Source: Methanobacteriota archaeon | Lineage (GTDB): Archaea; Iainarchaeota; Iainarchaeia; JAADDC01 | Assembly (NCBI GenBank): GCA_015662385.1 | Contig: DQUH01000057.1 | Location: 1 to 14,651, forward strand | Length of the DNA stretch: 14,651 bases | Direction of reading: 5' to 3' | Part shown: in pieces, positions 14,388 through 14,651 of the stretch | Position numbering within the stretch: position 1 is the first letter of the stretch | Layout of the letters: the number at the start of each line of letters is the position of its first letter | The notes under the pieces: model-generated | The model's input: only the letters and a program-made list of their open reading frames with translations | What the model was told of the DNA's origin: nothing | Databases searched by the model: none | Made by a program: the position numbers and the translations under genes

Positions 14388-14397
14388 TTTTATTTCC
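14388..14397 (-). promoter_or_regulatory. TATA box for the GT4-GH57 pair
   Basis: On the minus strand GGAAATAAAA lies in the 63-base gap upstream of GT4. It predicts transcription start near 14366 and a leader of about 19 bases. Some transcription from the upstream gene is also possible. Confidence 0.45.
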
Positions 14398-14410
14398 GAT
14401 GTTCGGACTG

Positions 14411-14651
14411 TCACCACGCCCCAGTAGTTGTTTGCGTAACGGCCACCCTTTTCATGTGGCCCCGTTCCCATCTGACCCGTTTTATCTTGGATATCCCTGG
14501 CGGCACGCACCTGCGGTCGATGATCACCTCGTCTATCGCCCGTATTACCATGGTTGCAGTCCACAGCTGGACATCGGCCCCAAGTGGTGCACCTGTGTGG
14601 GCATCCCACACCTCGTCGAGATACCCCGTCCATTTGCCTCTTTTGAGCAAC
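14411..14651 (-). CDS. C-terminal fragment, possibly an (alpha/alpha)6 glycoside hydrolase such as glucoamylase or glycogen debranching enzyme
   Basis: The frame is open at the window's right edge and ends in TGA at 14411-14413; only about the last 80 residues are visible. The segment YLDEVWDAHTGAPLGADVQ followed by LWTATMVIRAID resembles the C-terminal end of GH15 glucoamylases or amylo-1,6-glucosidases, in which a G-x-x-x-Q-x-W-(S/T)-x-A block closes the helical barrel. This is a weak match by eye. The final 35 residues are basic and give no clue. Position supports the idea: the next genes on this strand are a glycogen-synthase-like enzyme and GH57, and glucoamylase genes sit near such pairs in some methanogens. 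The true start lies beyond 14651. It could be an unrelated protein. Confidence 0.4.
   Translation of the reverse strand, partial: LLKRGKWTGYLDEVWDAHTGAPLGADVQLWTATMVIRAIDEVIIDRRCVPPGISKIKRVRWERGHMKRVAVTQTTTGAW

Noticed and set aside
1..14651. CRISPR arrays, insertion sequences, integrases or attachment sites next to the three tRNA genes.
   Set aside because: No spaced direct repeats, transposase or integrase motifs, or duplicated tRNA 3' ends were seen.

Overview
The window is archaeal. The first third is an archaeal/eukaryal-type ribosomal protein and RNA polymerase cluster: a Cbf5 fragment, S13, S4, S11, RpoD, L18e, L13, S9, RpoN, then tRNA-Pro and S2. TATA-like boxes lie about 25-30 bases before many starts, the Shine-Dalgarno sites that are present are of the GGAGGTG/GGTGAT type, and the three tRNA genes lack an encoded CCA. 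By eye the GC content is a little above half. I cannot place the lineage with confidence. The absence of RpoK and enolase from the cluster, a cysteine-free RpoD and an animal/fungal-type glycogen synthase would fit a DPANN or other divergent archaeon, but this is inference.

Layout. (1) 1-4484, plus strand: 3' part of cbf5, then an eight-gene operon in which several genes overlap by ATGA. (2) 4485-6127, plus: tRNA-Pro(TGG), then S2 with a structured leader, directly followed by a MEMO-family protein. (3) 6137-6777, minus: a small Ser/Thr kinase-like protein downstream of tRNA-His(GTG). (4) 6850-7500, plus: a PHP-domain phosphoesterase, divergent from tRNA-His. (5) 7487-9974, minus: pyruvate kinase and, upstream of it, a membrane-bound processive-type GT2 glycosyltransferase. 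(6) 10055-11983, plus: tRNA-Ser(CGA) and a GT3 (animal/fungal-type) glycogen synthase. (7) 11940-14651, minus: a GH57 alpha-glucan enzyme and a GT4/GT5-type glucosyltransferase, translationally coupled, preceded by the C-terminal end of another protein that may be an (alpha/alpha)6 glycoside hydrolase.

The right-hand part looks like an alpha-glucan (glycogen) storage locus. Two synthases of different families could make or extend polymer, GH57 could cut or rearrange it, and pyruvate kinase nearby would yield ATP at the end of glycolysis. The synthase and hydrolase genes converge and overlap by 44 bases. Several metabolic genes (pyk, GT2, GT3, PHP) have a TATA-like box placed so that transcription would begin at or next to the start codon. 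This suggests leaderless mRNAs and moves some starts inward. The ribosomal and MEMO genes more often carry Shine-Dalgarno sequences. There is no gene-free stretch over 300 bases, and I saw no CRISPR array, insertion sequence or integrase.
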